NCBI RefSeq assembly: GCF_947179515.1
Contig: NC_067472.1
Coordinates: 167,773,275-167,837,274, forward strand
Reading direction: 5' to 3'
Length of the DNA: 64,000 bases
Source: Apodemus sylvaticus
Taxonomy: Eukaryota > Chordata > Mammalia > Rodentia > Muridae
In this document: positions 1-11,107 of the stretch, piece after piece
How positions within the stretch are numbered: the stretch's first letter is position 1
How the letters are laid out: each line of letters opens with the position of its first letter
Position numbers and translations under genes: made by a program
Notes under the pieces: model-generated
Seen by the model: the letters and a program-made list of their open reading frames with translations, nothing else
What the model was told of the DNA's origin: nothing
Database searches by the model: none

Positions 1-94
1 GGTTGTGAGCCACCATGTGGTTGCTGGGAATTGAACTCAGGACCTCAGGAAGAGCAGTCAGTGTTCTTAACTGCTGAGCCACCTCTCTATCCCT
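1..94 (-). repeat. B2 SINE, cut by window edge
   Basis: Reverse complement of the tRNA-derived B2 head. The CCACCATGTGG...GGAATTGAACTCAGGACC...CTGAGCCA string is diagnostic. The A-rich tail lies outside the window. Confidence 0.9.
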
Positions 95-229
95 AGTTTC
101 TTTTTCTAAATAATGCCAGTCTGTCAGGGGTAATGTGAAAGGAAATTTATCAATCCATGTACCTGACATCTAGCTGTCAGGAGGTGCTGGCTCTCTTTTG
201 TTTATTGACAAGGACGTTGTTATTTGGGC

Positions 230-600
230 TTAAGGTCCAAGTGGACTTCCATAACTAAGAAACTGTCAACCCAACCCATCTTTCTACCTTCTTAACTTCA
301 TTCCCCCCACCCCTTTTTTAAATAACCCCTTGGCTCCAATTTGTGCTGCCTGCATGTGGGGCCATCCACCGGAGTCACTCCATAAAAGAAGACTGACTCA
401 TTCCTGCTCCAAGACATTGACTGACCCTAGTTCCCCAGTCAGGGGTAGGAGCTCATAAACCCCTTCCTTATCCACGCTAGAATATTGATTGGCTTGGTCT
501 TGTGCGGGTCTTACACAGGCAATCACATCCCCTGTGAGCCCACCTTTCCTTTTGCTTGCAACTTATGTCTGTTGTCCTTAAATGATACATCTTCTTGGAG
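230..600. repeat. L1 3'-end fragment (Lx-like)
   Basis: The stretch around 340-540, with GGGGCCATCCACCGGAG, GCTCATAAACCCCTTCC and GGCTTGGTCTTGTGCGGGTC, matches the widespread mouse L1 3'-untranslated region. It is diverged and boundaries are approximate. No ORF2 coding sequence is attached. Confidence 0.6.
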
Positions 601-2605
601 GCTACTTTTTTTTTGGGGGGGGGTAACAACCATTTAATCAGCGCTCACTGTATTTCGGGCTCTGTATGAGGCAAGCGTTTCCTCCAAAGCTCATGCTGTT
701 TGTCGAGCTGCTGGTACCTGCTTGTGAGTCAATGAGTGAGTCTAGAACAAAGCACCTCAGGCCGCCGCGCGTGCACATGAGTAACTCGAGGCGACTTAAA
801 GGCAGGTGTCAGAGCTCCACCCTGAAGCTCTTGAATCAGAGGCTTGTGGGTAAGGTGTGGGCACCCATGGGTTTAAAAGAGCTTCCTAGTGCTTCTGATG
901 TGCCCCCACTTTGTGACTGTTGAGAAGCTCCACCTGCCCTTCAGAAGATCATCCTCCTACCATTCCAGGTAGACAGAAGCCCACTCTGAATTTCAGCCCC
1001 CTTAAAAGAAGGAGAGTGTGAATTATAAGACACTACATTCCAGGAATCTCATGTTTCCATGCCTTAAGTGTTGCTTTATTTAATTCCTGTAAGAACTGTT
1101 CAAGGAGACCATTTGCCTCCCCATTTCACAGGACACCGAGACCAGAGATTGTCACTTGTCCAGGAGGGATTGCTGGGACTGCCCTCCCTATGACATTGCA
1201 CTGCCTCCTCACCCCACCATACCCAACGCCTCTCTTCTGTGTGTCCAGTTTCCCACCGTCCTAGGTGCCCAGTGGCATACTGATACTGGTCTTGGTGGGT
1301 TTTCTATTCAGGCCTAGGAAAAATGGGAAAAGGTAAGAGAGATGCTGCTCTTCTCTTCGCCTTGCCTCTGAAAATTGAGGACATCAAGCGCTGTCCACCA
1401 GTGGCCAGGGAAAAGGATGCCGAGTCGGTTAACACCCAAAGAGTGAGGGTAGTGAGAGGTTCAAAGGTCTGCTCACCTGACACCTTTATGTTCTTGTCTC
1501 CACAGACAAGGAGAAGGTAAGGACTCTGTAGCAGTCCCTTTGTCAGGGAAGGGGCAGAATCGAAACGGTCCTCCTTATTTGGATCATATTAAAAGTCCTG
1601 AAAATTCAAAAGAAAAAGGAGGAGAGGAGGAGAACTGAACACACCCGTTCGAAATAAGCCTCATTGTAACGTTTCTTTTTTTTAAAAAAAAAAAAAAAGG
1701 TTGCATTTTCAGTTCAGTAGGATAGAGGTTGGAGGGGGCAGGGCTGAAGCCCCTCCTTAATTAACTTCAGCCCTCTCCTTCCTGGGATTTTGGTCAGAAT
1801 TCCAGCTCTTCCTCCTTTGGAGTTTGAACCCTATTGTAACACAGGAGCCTGACATATTTCCAAAGCCTGTGGTCCTCTGGAGGGAGACAGGAAGTTGGGC
1901 TTGAATAGGAAAGGGTTTGGAGAGGGCTAGGATAATATAAATAACTTTCCTGACCTTTGCACACAACGTCCCCTTCCCTACTTCCCCACCCCCACCCCCG
2001 GCCTTGTTGTCACTGGCTTCATTTCTGGTCTGAGAGCAGTCTCCTCAAAGGCCCAGGCCAGCCTTCACTGTCCCTGTCCACTTTCTGTCCCAGCTGGAGG
2101 GGGCGGGGAGGGTCCATGGGAGCTCTGTCGTGTTGGTGTCTGGATCTCAGGATGCAGCCTGGCCTGGTGTAAGTGGCCAGTGGGTGCCATTTACACAGCT
2201 GACTGAAGAAGAAACAGCCCAGCAGAATGGGGATAGCTTGAGAAGTGGTTTGTGCCGGGAAGAGTATCTGGAAAGTGGTTTGTTCAGGGGAGAGTTTCTG
2301 GAAAGGGCCAGGCAGTCTGTCCTTCCCTGTTATTCCAAGACTGGTCCTCAGATGCGGACAGTGGGGAGATAATTACTAATTCAGAGCCCCGGGGCTTAAT
2401 GAGTGGACTCTCATGGCTATTTTCCCCTAAGGCGACTTTCTTTTTCATCTCTAGAGACACTGCTCTCTTCATCTTCCTAGCTCTCCATCACTGGGGAAGA
2501 AACAACCCCAAAGGGAGCCCAGAAGCTCTAGGATCTAATGGGGTGTGCGATATTGATGGGGCTGGGATGACAGCAACACTAAACTGGGCAGGACAGGACA
2601 GCACA
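600..2605. other. Non-repetitive intergenic stretch, no gene recognised
   Basis: Mostly unique-looking sequence without a convincing coding region. Open frames of 62-120 codons here lack conserved motifs and overlap one another. The only structure noted is a pair of very small exon-like blocks at 1312-1331 and 1506-1516, discussed as a finding. There is a poly(A)-like tract near 1685. Confidence 0.5.
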
Positions 2606-2611
2606 GAGCAG

Positions 2612-2815
2612 TAAGGGAGCAGAAGGTGCTGTTGAGATGGATCAGGGAGCAAAGCCGATTGCTGCCAAACCTGACCTGAATTCAGTGCCCAGGACTCACA
2701 TGATGGGAGCAGAGAGGAAGGGAGGAAAGAACTCACTTCTTGACTTTGTCCTCTAGCGTCTTCATGTGTGTTATGGTATACATGTGGACACACACATGCT
2801 AAAATAAATGTTTAA
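2612..2815 (+). repeat. B4-type SINE
   Basis: Contains the tRNA-like head (GAGATGGATCAGGGAGCAAAG, then CCTGAATTCAGTGCCCAGGACTCACATGATGG) and the B4 tail (CTCTAGCGTCTTCATG, CACACACATGC, AATAAATG). Diverged, so an old copy. Confidence 0.7.
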
Positions 2816-3274
2816 AAACTAGACTTCAGAGAACCTAGAAACCTGGAAGTTTACGTGCTTGCTGTCATCTAGCTTCACCTATTCCTAAGAAAGGGAGGGA
2901 TCACTGCTCTTGGGGCATCTCCAGTAATGAACATGAAAATAAAGGTGTGTGCCGCGGGCTACAGGTGTGAGGGACAGAGTGACAAGATGTGTCTACATCT
3001 AGGATACCAGGGGAAAGGGTGGAAACTAAAGCAGGACCAGGTCTGTGGGCTGGAGGATCGGATTGCAACAGACCCACCCAGACACAGAACTGCAACCTGG
3101 GATGGAGTCCGTGGGATGGTTCAGGCCATACTGCAGGCAGAGAGCAATTAAGAAACCATCGCTGGAGACGATCCTCATGGAGTAATGTCAGTAGGTTGCG
3201 CAGACATTGTGTGCAAACGTCAAAGGTTTTCCTTCTCCTGAAGGAGCTGGGATTATCATTGTGTAATAAAACAC

Positions 3275-3640
3275 TGTGAGCAAAAGCTATTTGGACAGGA
3301 AAAAGGTTGTATGGCTTACACTGCCACAGCACTGAAGAAAGTCAGAACAGGAACCCAAACGGCAGGAGCCTGGAGGCAGGGGCTGATGCAGAGGCCATGG
3401 AGGGGTGCTGCTTACTGGCTTACTCATCGTAGTTTGCTCCACCTGTTTTCTTATAGAACCCCGGACCACCAGTCCATGGATGGCCCCACCCACAATGGGT
3501 GGGGCTCTCCCCCATCAATCACTAATCAAGAAAATGCCTCACAGCCAGGTCTCATGGAGGCTTTTTCTCAATTTGGGTTCCCTCCTTTCAGATGACTCTA
3601 GCTTGCATCAAGTTGGCATACAACTAGCCAGAACATGAAG
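3275..3640. repeat. Rodent interspersed repeat, family not assigned
   Basis: The block ending CATCAATCACTAATCAAGAAAATGCC...GATGACTCTAGCTTG...CAAGTTGGCATACAACTAGCCAG is a familiar high-copy mouse repeat. Short ORFs here are accidental. Confidence 0.6.
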
Positions 3641-3644
3641 TTAA

Positions 3645-4100
3645 AGCTGTGGCATCTCCAAAGGTGCCAAATGGGTATCTTGACCGTTTAGAACTGAAAT
3701 GAATTAGAAACTATAGCTACCAGGCCATTTGCCTATCTTTCCCTACATGCAGCAAGCCATAAAAATTCTTTGGAGAGGAAAGTCCCTCTCATTCCAAGAT
3801 GGAAAATGCCTTTGGTCATCAGAGACTGGTGACTGGGGCCTCAGTGAAACTGAATAAACAAATGCTTTGAAATTACTCTTATTTTCCACCAGCTTCAACA
3901 CCCCCTTATCCTTTATTTACTGGAAATACCCACAGAATTTACTGCCCAAGCCGGATATCTACATGTCCTGTCATTGCTTCACAAATTCATATTTTTTTGT
4001 TTGTTTTAAAGGTATAAAGTCCTTTGGTCATTTCCTCAAACTACACTGTGGTGAAGATCTCCAAATTAACTGTAAAATTCATTTTCAAAACCCCTTTTTT
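3645..4100. other. Intergenic sequence, nothing recognised
   Basis: AT-moderate sequence with no repeat I can name, no ORF with recognisable content, and no splice-bounded coding block. Confidence 0.4.
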
Positions 4101-4105
4101 TTTCC

Positions 4106-4235
4106 TCTCTGGGTGTCTTGGCTCACACCTTTAACCCCAGCAGTCAAAGATAGATGAGACAGATCACTGTGATTTTGAGGTCTACATAGAAAGTCCCAGG
4201 CCAGCCACAACTACATAGTAAGACCCTGTCTTTTT
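4106..4235 (+). repeat. B1 SINE, diverged
   Basis: B1 order is preserved: GGCTCACACCTTTAACCCCAGCA, then GAGGTCTACATAG, GGCCAGCC, ACATAGTAAGACCCTGTCT and a T/G-rich tail. Confidence 0.75.
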
Positions 4236-4269
4236 TTGTTTTGGCTTGGTTTGGTTTCGTTTGGTTTCT

Positions 4270-4350
4270 GTTTTTCAAGACAGAATTTCTCTCTGTAGCC
4301 TTGGCTGTCCTGGAACTCACTTCATAGATTAGGCTGGCCTTGTCAAACCC
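4270..4350 (-). repeat. B1 SINE fragment
   Basis: Reverse B1: CAAGACAGAATTTCTCTCTGTAGCC, GGCTGTCCTGGAACTCAC, AGGCTGGCC. It lies opposite the preceding B1, so the two can pair. Confidence 0.8.
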
Positions 4351-4381
4351 TGTCTTCAGGAAAAATAAAATTAAAAAATTT

Positions 4382-4505
4382 GCTGGAAATGTCAGTGCTT
4401 AAAACACTTGCTGCTCTTCCAGAGGACCTAAGTTCAGTTCCTAGCCAGGTGGCTCACAACCACCTATAACTCGAAGCCCTCTTCCGGCCTTCTACCTAGC
4501 TCTTA
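4382..4505 (+). repeat. B2-type SINE fragment
   Basis: Shows TTGCTGCTCTTCCAGAGGACC, TTCAGTTCCTAGCC and GGTGGCTCACAACCACC, the B2 core. It is followed directly by a CT/CA microsatellite. Confidence 0.75.
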
Positions 4506-4506
4506 C

Positions 4507-4548
4507 CCGTTGTCTCTCTCTGTCTCTGTCTCTGTCTCCCTGTCTCTG

Positions 4549-4588
<40 letters not shown>
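4507..4588. repeat. (TCTCTG)n-(CA)n microsatellite
   Basis: Pyrimidine repeats of TCTCTG/TCTG pass directly into about 15 CA units. ORFs reading through it are low-complexity artefacts. Confidence 0.95.
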
Positions 4589-4589
<1 letters not shown>

Positions 4590-4590
<1 letters not shown>

Positions 4591-5395
4591 AAGCACTAAT
4601 GAATGAAAATTAAAAAGCACTTTGCTGCATCTACTTTGGGAATGAAGACCATTCATCAAACTGTTGACTTTCCAGAAAAATGTCAGCCCCACTCTGAAAG
4701 GACACCCAGATATTATAAAGGGGCTCAGAGAAGCCTCCATCCCATTGATGGAAAGCTGAGTCTCCCTGAGATGTGGGGGAGGGAGAAAGACAAGGATCCA
4801 GGTTGACATAGGGTGGAAAAACAGAAAGGAACTGGCTCTGTATGTGTGAACTATCTGTGCTCAAGTACAGGGCACGATCGGGGAGCAAGGTGAGCTCTGC
4901 TCCTGCTCCCAGTCCCACTAACATTGTTAGTTATTCAGAAAGACGGGTCTCTGAATTGTCTCTATTGAAATCTGAAAAATTGGGAGTGAAAAATACATCT
5001 ACAGGATTCAGATGAGGACAAGTGTTTCTTGTTCTGTCTCTTGCAAAAGAAGTAATCGTTAAAAATGATGTTTAACTTGTTTCAAATTCAAAGGCTTTGA
5101 TCCAACAAGCCACAATGGTTAAAACAAGGACATCAGAAAGTTTTAGCACGTGCCTGAAAAAGGAACTGTGTACCAGGCTAGTGAATAAGATCCAAGTTAG
5201 CCATCTCCAGAAACAAGACCCTGACTTACATGAACAACTGGGGATGTGTTTTAGGATAATGAAAGACTTCTATTGATTGGTGAGACTTCTCTTACTAACC
5301 AGCTCTGATACCAAGGAAAGATGGCTCATATCCGTACACTTGGAGTGGACTCAGGAGGATCACAAGCTCAAAGTCATCAGCATTTCTCCCTCTGT
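4590..5395. other. Intergenic sequence, no gene recognised
   Basis: About 800 bases with only short unsupported ORFs. A weak B1-like patch (ATGGCTCATATCCGTACACTTGG) lies near 5320, just ahead of the TG tract. Confidence 0.4.
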
Positions 5396-5399
5396 CTCT

Positions 5400-5439
<40 letters not shown>

Positions 5440-5723
5440 TGTGTCTGTCTCTCTGTGTGTCTCTCTGTCTCTGTGGGGGGGGGGTGCGTGTGTGGGGTGT
5501 GTCTGTCTATCTGTGTCTCTGTCTCTTACTCTCTGTGTTTCTCTGTTTCTTTCTCTCTGTGTCTGTGTATGTGTGTGTGTGTGTGTGTCTCTCTCTCTGT
5601 CTCTGTCTCTGTCTCTGTGTGTGCGGGTGGAGGGGGTGTGTAGGTGTGGGTGTGGTGTGTGGTGTGTGGTATGTGTCTGTCTGTGTGTGTGTCTCTCTCT
5701 GTCTCTTTCTCTCTGTGTCTCTG

Positions 5724-5793
<70 letters not shown>

Positions 5794-5806
5794 TGTGTGT
5801 GTCTGG
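5396..5806. repeat. Compound (TG)n/(TCTG)n/(CT)n microsatellite
   Basis: Over 400 bases of alternating TG, CTCTGTCT and TGTGGG motifs. Three overlapping plus-strand frames and two minus-strand frames stay open across it only because of the simple composition (poly Cys-Val-Ser or His-Thr-Arg-Glu). Confidence 0.97.
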
Positions 5807-5942
5807 GTTTTCTTGAGACAAGGTTTCTTTGTGTAGCCCTGGCTGTTGTGGAGCTAGCTCTGTAGACCAGGCTGCCCTTGAGCTCACTTGCCTCTTGTTC
5901 TCTAGTGCTGGCATTAAAGGCATGCGCAACCACCACCTGGCA
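5807..5942 (-). repeat. B1 SINE
   Basis: Reverse B1: TTGAGACAAGGTTTCTTTGTGTAGCC, GTAGACCAGGCTG, ATTAAAGGCATGCGC and CACCACCTGGC. It abuts the TG tract. Confidence 0.9.
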
Positions 5943-5967
5943 AGACCTTATCTTTAAACAAATGAAA

Positions 5968-6160
5968 TCAAGTCAGGTGTGGTGGTGGCAGGCCAGCCAA
6001 GGCTATATAATGAGATCCTGTCTTTGGGGAGGAAAATTATTTCAGCATTTGGGAGGCAAAGGCAAGAGAATCTTTGTGAATTCTAGGCCAGCCTGGTCCA
6101 CATAGTGAACTCTAGGCCAGCTAGGGCTATGTAGTGAGATCCTGTCTCAAAAAGTAAACA
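5968..6160 (+). repeat. B1-type SINE, diverged
   Basis: Two partly repeated B1 segments: GTCAGGTGTGGTGGTGGCAGGCC, then GGGAGGCAAAGGCAAG, GGCCAGCCTGGTCCACATAG and GATCCTGTCTCAAAAAG. Confidence 0.7.
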
Positions 6161-6164
6161 AGTA

Positions 6165-6950
6165 AAGTAAAATCAGTTCTTGTATTCACTGAGCGTCACA
6201 CTGTCTTCTAAATACGTGTGCTTGTTCCCATGGTCCATGCTGCTGTCGCCTTTAGAGCGGCCTTCTGTTCAGCAAGCAGGGTTACTATAGAGATTAACTC
6301 TGTAGTAAACAACAAGCTAAGTAACATCGGATGTTCAGCCTGAAGCAGGACGTCTATTTCACCCCCTCCCCGGTACTGTAAATATTGAGGAAAGGGGAGG
6401 GAGAGGGAGATGTGAGAGCCAGAAGAAGGAGCAGAATGTTGTGGAATGCTGTCTCCATCTGTCTTCAGGGATGACATGGCCTTTGTGCTCTTGGACTCTA
6501 AGAAACTGTGATAACATGTGTAAGACTGGGATCACCGACATTTCATTATTGGGCAGTGAGGGGCTCACAAGGCTCCGCCCCTTCCAGTGCATCTGTAGGC
6601 AGTCAGGGAAGAAAACGATGTGTTCGGGGAATGGCCTCTGGTGAATTGTGATCCCATACGATACACTAATTAAACATATTGGTTCACCGAACAAGAATAA
6701 AAGACATAAAAATAGAAGGATTAGCTGAAAAAGGGAAGGGGGTTAGTGGGTGTGAGAGGGAGACTAGAGAGGGTGATACAGGGAAAGTATGTTAAAAATG
6801 CACTATATCAGACAGATGCAGACACCCACAGCCAAACAGTGGAGCTTGGGGACTCTTATGGAAGAGTTGAGGTAAGGATTGAGGCCCTGAACGGGATAGG
6901 AACTCCTCCCCACTCATATGTAGCAGATGTTTAACTTGGTCTTCATGTGA
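6165..6950. other. Intergenic sequence, possible L1 5' part at the end
   Basis: No gene recognised. The last 300 bases lead into the L1 3' end described next and may belong to the same old insertion. Confidence 0.35.
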
Positions 6951-6954
6951 GTCC

Positions 6955-7260
6955 TGAACAACTGGAATGGGGGCTGTCTTAAAACTGTTGCTGTATGTGG
7001 GATATGTTCTTCTAGCTGGGCTATGTTCTTCTAGCTGGGCTGCCTTGTCTGGCCTCAGTGGGAGAGGAAGGGTTTAGCCTTGCAGAGACTTGAAGTACCA
7101 GCGTGGGAAAATTCCAGGGGTGGGGTAGCTACCTGCTCAAAGGAGAAGGAGAGAGGGGACAGAGGAAGGACTATGGGAATGACCGGGAGGAGGGCAGTGA
7201 ACAGGATGTAAAGTGAATAAGTAAAAATAAAAAGTAAATTAAAAATTCAAAACCTGCACC
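6955..7260 (+). repeat. L1 3' end
   Basis: GCCTTGTCTGGCCTCAGTGGGAGAGGAAG, TTGCAGAGACTTGAAGTACCAG and AACAGGATGTAAAGTGAATAAG are the mouse L1 3' untranslated end. It ends in an A-rich tract near 7220. A 21-base unit (TATGTTCTTCTAGCTGGG) is tandemly doubled at about 7004-7040. Confidence 0.75.
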
Positions 7261-7264
7261 ATAG

Positions 7265-7730
7265 ATATGTATGAAAGTGTTGTAATGAAATCCACTGCCA
7301 TGTATAATTAACACATGTTAATAAAAATTTTTAAAGAACTGAGAAGATTAGAAGGGACAGCATTCCACTACATGTGTGTTATCTCTGTGATACCCTTCTC
7401 AACAGCTTACTGGAAACAGTTTTCTCTCTGACGTTATTAATTCTGATTGTGAATATAACACATTTATCATGAAAACTTTTGGAAATAGAGAAAAAGCATA
7501 AATAAAATAATAAGGACTTCCTATAATCCCACAGTCCAGTGACAATCACAGTTGGGATGATTTGCCATATTTCTTCCAACAGTTTTACACGAGTGAATCA
7601 GGCTTTAAAATGTAGATTTATGATAGCTTATTTAATTTACCCATATTTGGGGATATGCAAATTGCTTTCCTATTCTAAAAAGGCAGCAATAAAGACCACA
7701 TAAACCAGACCTTCCTTGTTCTTGTTCTTT
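7265..7730. other. AT-rich intergenic sequence, probably old LINE
   Basis: AT-rich. The part near 7600-7700 resembles the 3' region of ancient LINEs (a segment ending GGCAGCAATAAAGACC). No coding content. Confidence 0.3.
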
Positions 7731-7733
7731 ATT

Positions 7734-7734
<1 letters not shown>

Positions 7735-7785
<51 letters not shown>

Positions 7786-7790
7786 CAGGC
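7735..7790. repeat. (CT)n microsatellite
   Basis: About 25 CT units with one interruption, followed by a degenerate reverse B1 fragment to about 7860. Confidence 0.95.
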
Positions 7791-8099
7791 TGACCTCAAA
7801 CTTGCCATCCATCTGCCTCATTCTTCTCAGCACTGGAATCACAGCATGTGCCACTATGCGTGGTTTTGTTTGATTGCTTGTTTTGTTTTCTTTCATTTTC
7901 TTTTATTTTCTTAGGATAAATCTTTGGAGTACGATGAATAGGGAATCATTATATTTGTAAACCATAAATTACTGTTCAGATAAGCTGCCAAATCACTCTA
8001 CAAAAATAGTTTATGCTTTTGTGAAAACTCTGAAGAACTAATTCATCTGATTAATGACTGTCTGAAAGCTCTACTTAAGCATAACTTAAAAATATCTTT

Positions 8100-8300
8100 A
8101 AGTGTATATGTGTGCGTGTTTGAGTATACACACGTTCATACACTTACTCTTAGAGGCCAGAAGAGGGCATCAGATCCCCTGGAGCTGGGAGTAGCACCTG
8201 GAAGTAGTGAGTCACCAGCGTAAGTTCTGGAAACCAGAACTCGGGCCCTCTGCTAAAGGAAAGCATGCTCTTAACCACTGAGCCATCTCTCAAGTCCCAT
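8100..8300 (-). repeat. B3/B2-type SINE
   Basis: Reverse orientation: GAGGCCAGAAGAGGGCATCAGATCCCCTGGAGCTGG, then TGCTCTTAACCACTGAGCCATCTCTC. Confidence 0.85.
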
Positions 8301-8321
8301 TAAGCATTTAAAATCACATTC

Positions 8322-8530
8322 TGGTGCTGGAGAGATGACTCAGTGGTTGAGAGCACTGCCTACTCTTCTAGAGGACCTGGGTTCAATTCCCAACACCCAC
8401 GTGGCAGTTCACAACTGTCTGTAACTCCAGTTCCAGGGCATCTGACACCCTCACACTGACATGCATGCCATACATGCAGGCAAAACACCAATGCATGTAT
8501 AATAAAGATACATGCATTAAATAAAAATCA
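8322..8530 (+). repeat. B3/B2-type SINE
   Basis: GGTGCTGGAGAGATGACTCAGTGG, TTCAATTCCCAACACCCACG, and a tail with AATAAAGATACATGC. It sits next to an opposite-strand copy. Confidence 0.9.
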
Positions 8531-8944
8531 TGGTTTTTGTTTGTTTGTTTGTTTCAAAGGGTAAACATTAAATTCCCCTTTCAGTTAATTTTCTGCAAGG
8601 TTTACTTTCTGTAGGAAACATTTCATGGTGTTTGCTTCATGCCAGCCAGCTTATATTTCCCCTTGATTTTTCACAATACTTTTATGACACAGGGACTAGA
8701 GCTTTACAGGAGTGAGCTAAAGAGACTTGCCCTCAGTCACAAATGAGGAAACAGAAAGTCAGAAATGCCAAATAATTCTTTAATCCACCCTTTTCAGAAA
8801 CTGTATCTGTCACTAGAGGTCACGAGCCTTGGTTCCTTGTTTAATGAGGAGCTGTAAAAAAGAAAACAGTCGACAAAGTTTTAGTGCCTCCTGAACAGAT
8901 AAGTAAAAGAATTAAGAACATGTATAGGTTAGTCACTACTAAAC

Positions 8945-9175
8945 TCATTTAAGTCGAGACTAGAGAGATGGCTCAATAATTTGGAACCCACACTGGCCCC
9001 TGAGGGGACCCAAGGTCACTCCCAGCACCTATGTAGGGCAGCTCACATTGCCTATAACTTCTATTGCAAGGAACAAGACACCCTTTGTTTTGACCTCTGC
9101 AAGTACTACATTTACATGCACATACCCAAAAGCACACTCATGTGCACACACACACACACAAACTATACATATATA
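8945..9175 (+). repeat. B3/B2-type SINE with CA/TA tail
   Basis: GACTAGAGAGATGGCTCAATAATTTGG opens a diverged tRNA-type SINE. It runs into a CA and then TA/ATAC microsatellite at 9137-9200. Confidence 0.75.
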
Positions 9176-9227
9176 TATACATAAATACATACATACATAG
9201 AATCTTTTTCTAAGAAAAGTTTAAGTC

Positions 9228-9380
9228 AACAGGGTGGTGGTTCGTGCCTTCAGTCCCAGCGCTCAGAAAGCAGAGACAGGTGGATCTCTTGTGACTTTGA
9301 GGTCAGTCTGTTCTACAGAACAACTTCCAGGTTAGCCAGGGCAACACAGAGAAACCATGTCTTGAAAAAATAAAATAAGT
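9228..9380 (+). repeat. B1 SINE
   Basis: CAACAGGGTGGTGGTTCGTGCC, CAGTCCCAGCGCTC, GAGGTCAGTCTGTTC and CACAGAGAAACCATGTCTTG, then an A-rich tail. Confidence 0.85.
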
Positions 9381-9414
9381 CTGTGTTTATTCTATTAGCT
9401 GTCATGTTAGTTTC

Positions 9415-9740
9415 TGTTATGGACTGATACCCCAAAATTCCTATGTGGAATCTCTAGCCCTGCCCTCTAGTGACAGTATTTGGAAATAGGGCCTTTGGGA
9501 GATAATCCAGTTCAAATCAAGTTATGATGGTTGTTGTATCCACAGGGTGAGCTCAGTGCCTTAAAAAGGATTAGAGTTTCTCCTCTCCACTGTGAGAAAA
9601 TGCAATGCCAGGACAAAGCCCTTCCCAGAACCTCCCAAGTCAGGCCAGCTTACAACCTCCCAAACTGCAAGAAAATGCCAATGTTAAAACCACACCATCT
9701 AAATGTTAGAGTAGCTAAGTCAGTGCCTAAGTATTTTAGT
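9415..9740. repeat. Old mammalian interspersed repeat (MaLR-like)
   Basis: GACAGTATTTGGAAATAGGGCCTTTGGGAG and the later CCTCCCAAACTGCAAGAAAATGCC resemble an ancient mammalian LTR-type repeat. Diverged. The 89-codon ORF across it is accidental. Confidence 0.45.
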
Positions 9741-10079
9741 AAGGATGGCAAAGGACTTCCCTATACTATTTCAACAGTTCCTAAGGTCATTGAATGTTGA
9801 CTGTCCTGGGGTCATGATTTCCCTGTGGAGTTCTGGGGTCATCCAGGGACCTGCATGTTCCATCCAAGTGCTCTACCGTACCCTGCTGCAGTTCCAGCCC
9901 TTATCTACCGTTGCTTTGAGACAGGATCTCACCAAGTTGCCTTGAACACCCTATGTTAACCCAAGCAGGCCTCAAACGTGAGATTCTACTGCCTCAGCCT
10001 CCTGTGTAGCTCTGCTCAAGAGATCATAAATATTGGCATAAGAAATTCCTCCTGTTAATGCGTTCGAGCCTGTGGGTTG

Positions 10080-10260
10080 ATAGTACTCAATTGGCAAAGC
10101 ACTTGCTGGGCAAGCATGGAGAGCGGTGTGCCATCCCAGAACCCATGTCAAATGCCAGGCACTCTGCCTTACAATAACAAGCTCAGCACTGGGCAGGCAG
10201 AGACAGTGCATCCCTGAAGATCACTGACCAATCAGCCTACCCTAACCACTGAGCTCCAGG
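10080..10260 (+). repeat. B4/RSINE-like element, diverged
   Basis: CTCAATTGGCAAAGCACTTGCTGGGCAAGC and later GGCAGGCAGAGACAG combine tRNA-like and B1-like parts, as in B4/RSINE elements. Confidence 0.5.
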
Positions 10261-10289
10261 GCTCAGCGACACCTTCTCAAAGCCTAGGA

Positions 10290-10425
10290 GGTTAACTCAG
10301 TTGTTACGAGCCACTTGCTGATCTTCTTGCAGAGGACCATGGTTTGGTTTCCAGAACTCACAATTGATCAGAACTCCTGTCTTAGGGGATCCAAAACCAT
10401 CTTCTGGCCCTCACTAGCAACAGGC
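10290..10425 (+). repeat. B2/B3-type SINE
   Basis: GTTACGAGCCACTTGCTGATCTTC, GAGGACCATGGTTTGGTTTCC and TTCTGGCCCTCACTAGCAACAGGCA form a diverged SINE. Confidence 0.65.
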
Positions 10426-10492
10426 ACGTGCGCACGCACGCATGCACGCACGTGCGCGCGCGCGCGCGCACACACACACACACACACACAGA
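10425..10492. repeat. Alternating (CG/CA)n tract
   Basis: Perfectly alternating purine-pyrimidine sequence of GCAC, GTGC, (GC)n and (CA)n. The pure GC core at about 10454-10468 is a classical Z-DNA-forming composition. Confidence 0.95.
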
Positions 10493-10723
10493 GTTCATGT
10501 GCACACACTCAAACAAAACACTTATCCATATATACAAAAATATACTAATATTTTAATGAAAAAAAAAAGGACAGCTTCTGAGGCGTATCACCCAAGCTGA
10601 CTTCGGGCCTTCATATGCACATATATACACATGAACACACACAGGAGGGTGGGGGGGAATGAGAGGGAGGCCAGTGTTTCCCAAGAGTAATCAATTTTAA
10701 CAAATAATAAAATGTTTGTGTTT

Positions 10724-10875
10724 GGGGCTGGAGAGATAGCTCAGAGGTTAAGAGCACTAACGGCTCTTCCAGAGGTCCTGAGTTCAATTCCCAGCAACCA
10801 CATGGTGGCTCACAACTATCCTTAATGAGATCGGATGCCCTCTTCTGGAGTGTCTAAAGACAGCGACAGTGAGCA
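10724..10875 (+). repeat. B2 SINE
   Basis: GGGGCTGGAGAGATAGCTCAG, CTGAGTTCAATTCCCAGCAACC and GATCGGATGCCCTCTTCTGG. Confidence 0.93.
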
Positions 10876-10915
10876 GGGCTGGACTGAGCAGGGCAGGGTG
10901 AGCAGGGCCGAAAGC

Positions 10916-11067
10916 TAAAAAGTTGGCTCAGCAGTGAAGAGCACTGACTGCTCTTCTGGAGGTCCTGAGTTCAAAACCCAGCAACCACACGGTGGCTCAC
11001 AAAGATCTGTAATGAGATCTGATGCCCTTTTCTGGTGTGTCTGAAAGACAGCTACAGTATACTCACA

Positions 11068-11107
<40 letters not shown>

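Noticed and set aside
5277..5936. Several 136-179-codon frames on both strands
   Set aside because: They consist of Cys-Val-Ser or His-Thr-Arg-Glu runs from a TG/CT microsatellite.
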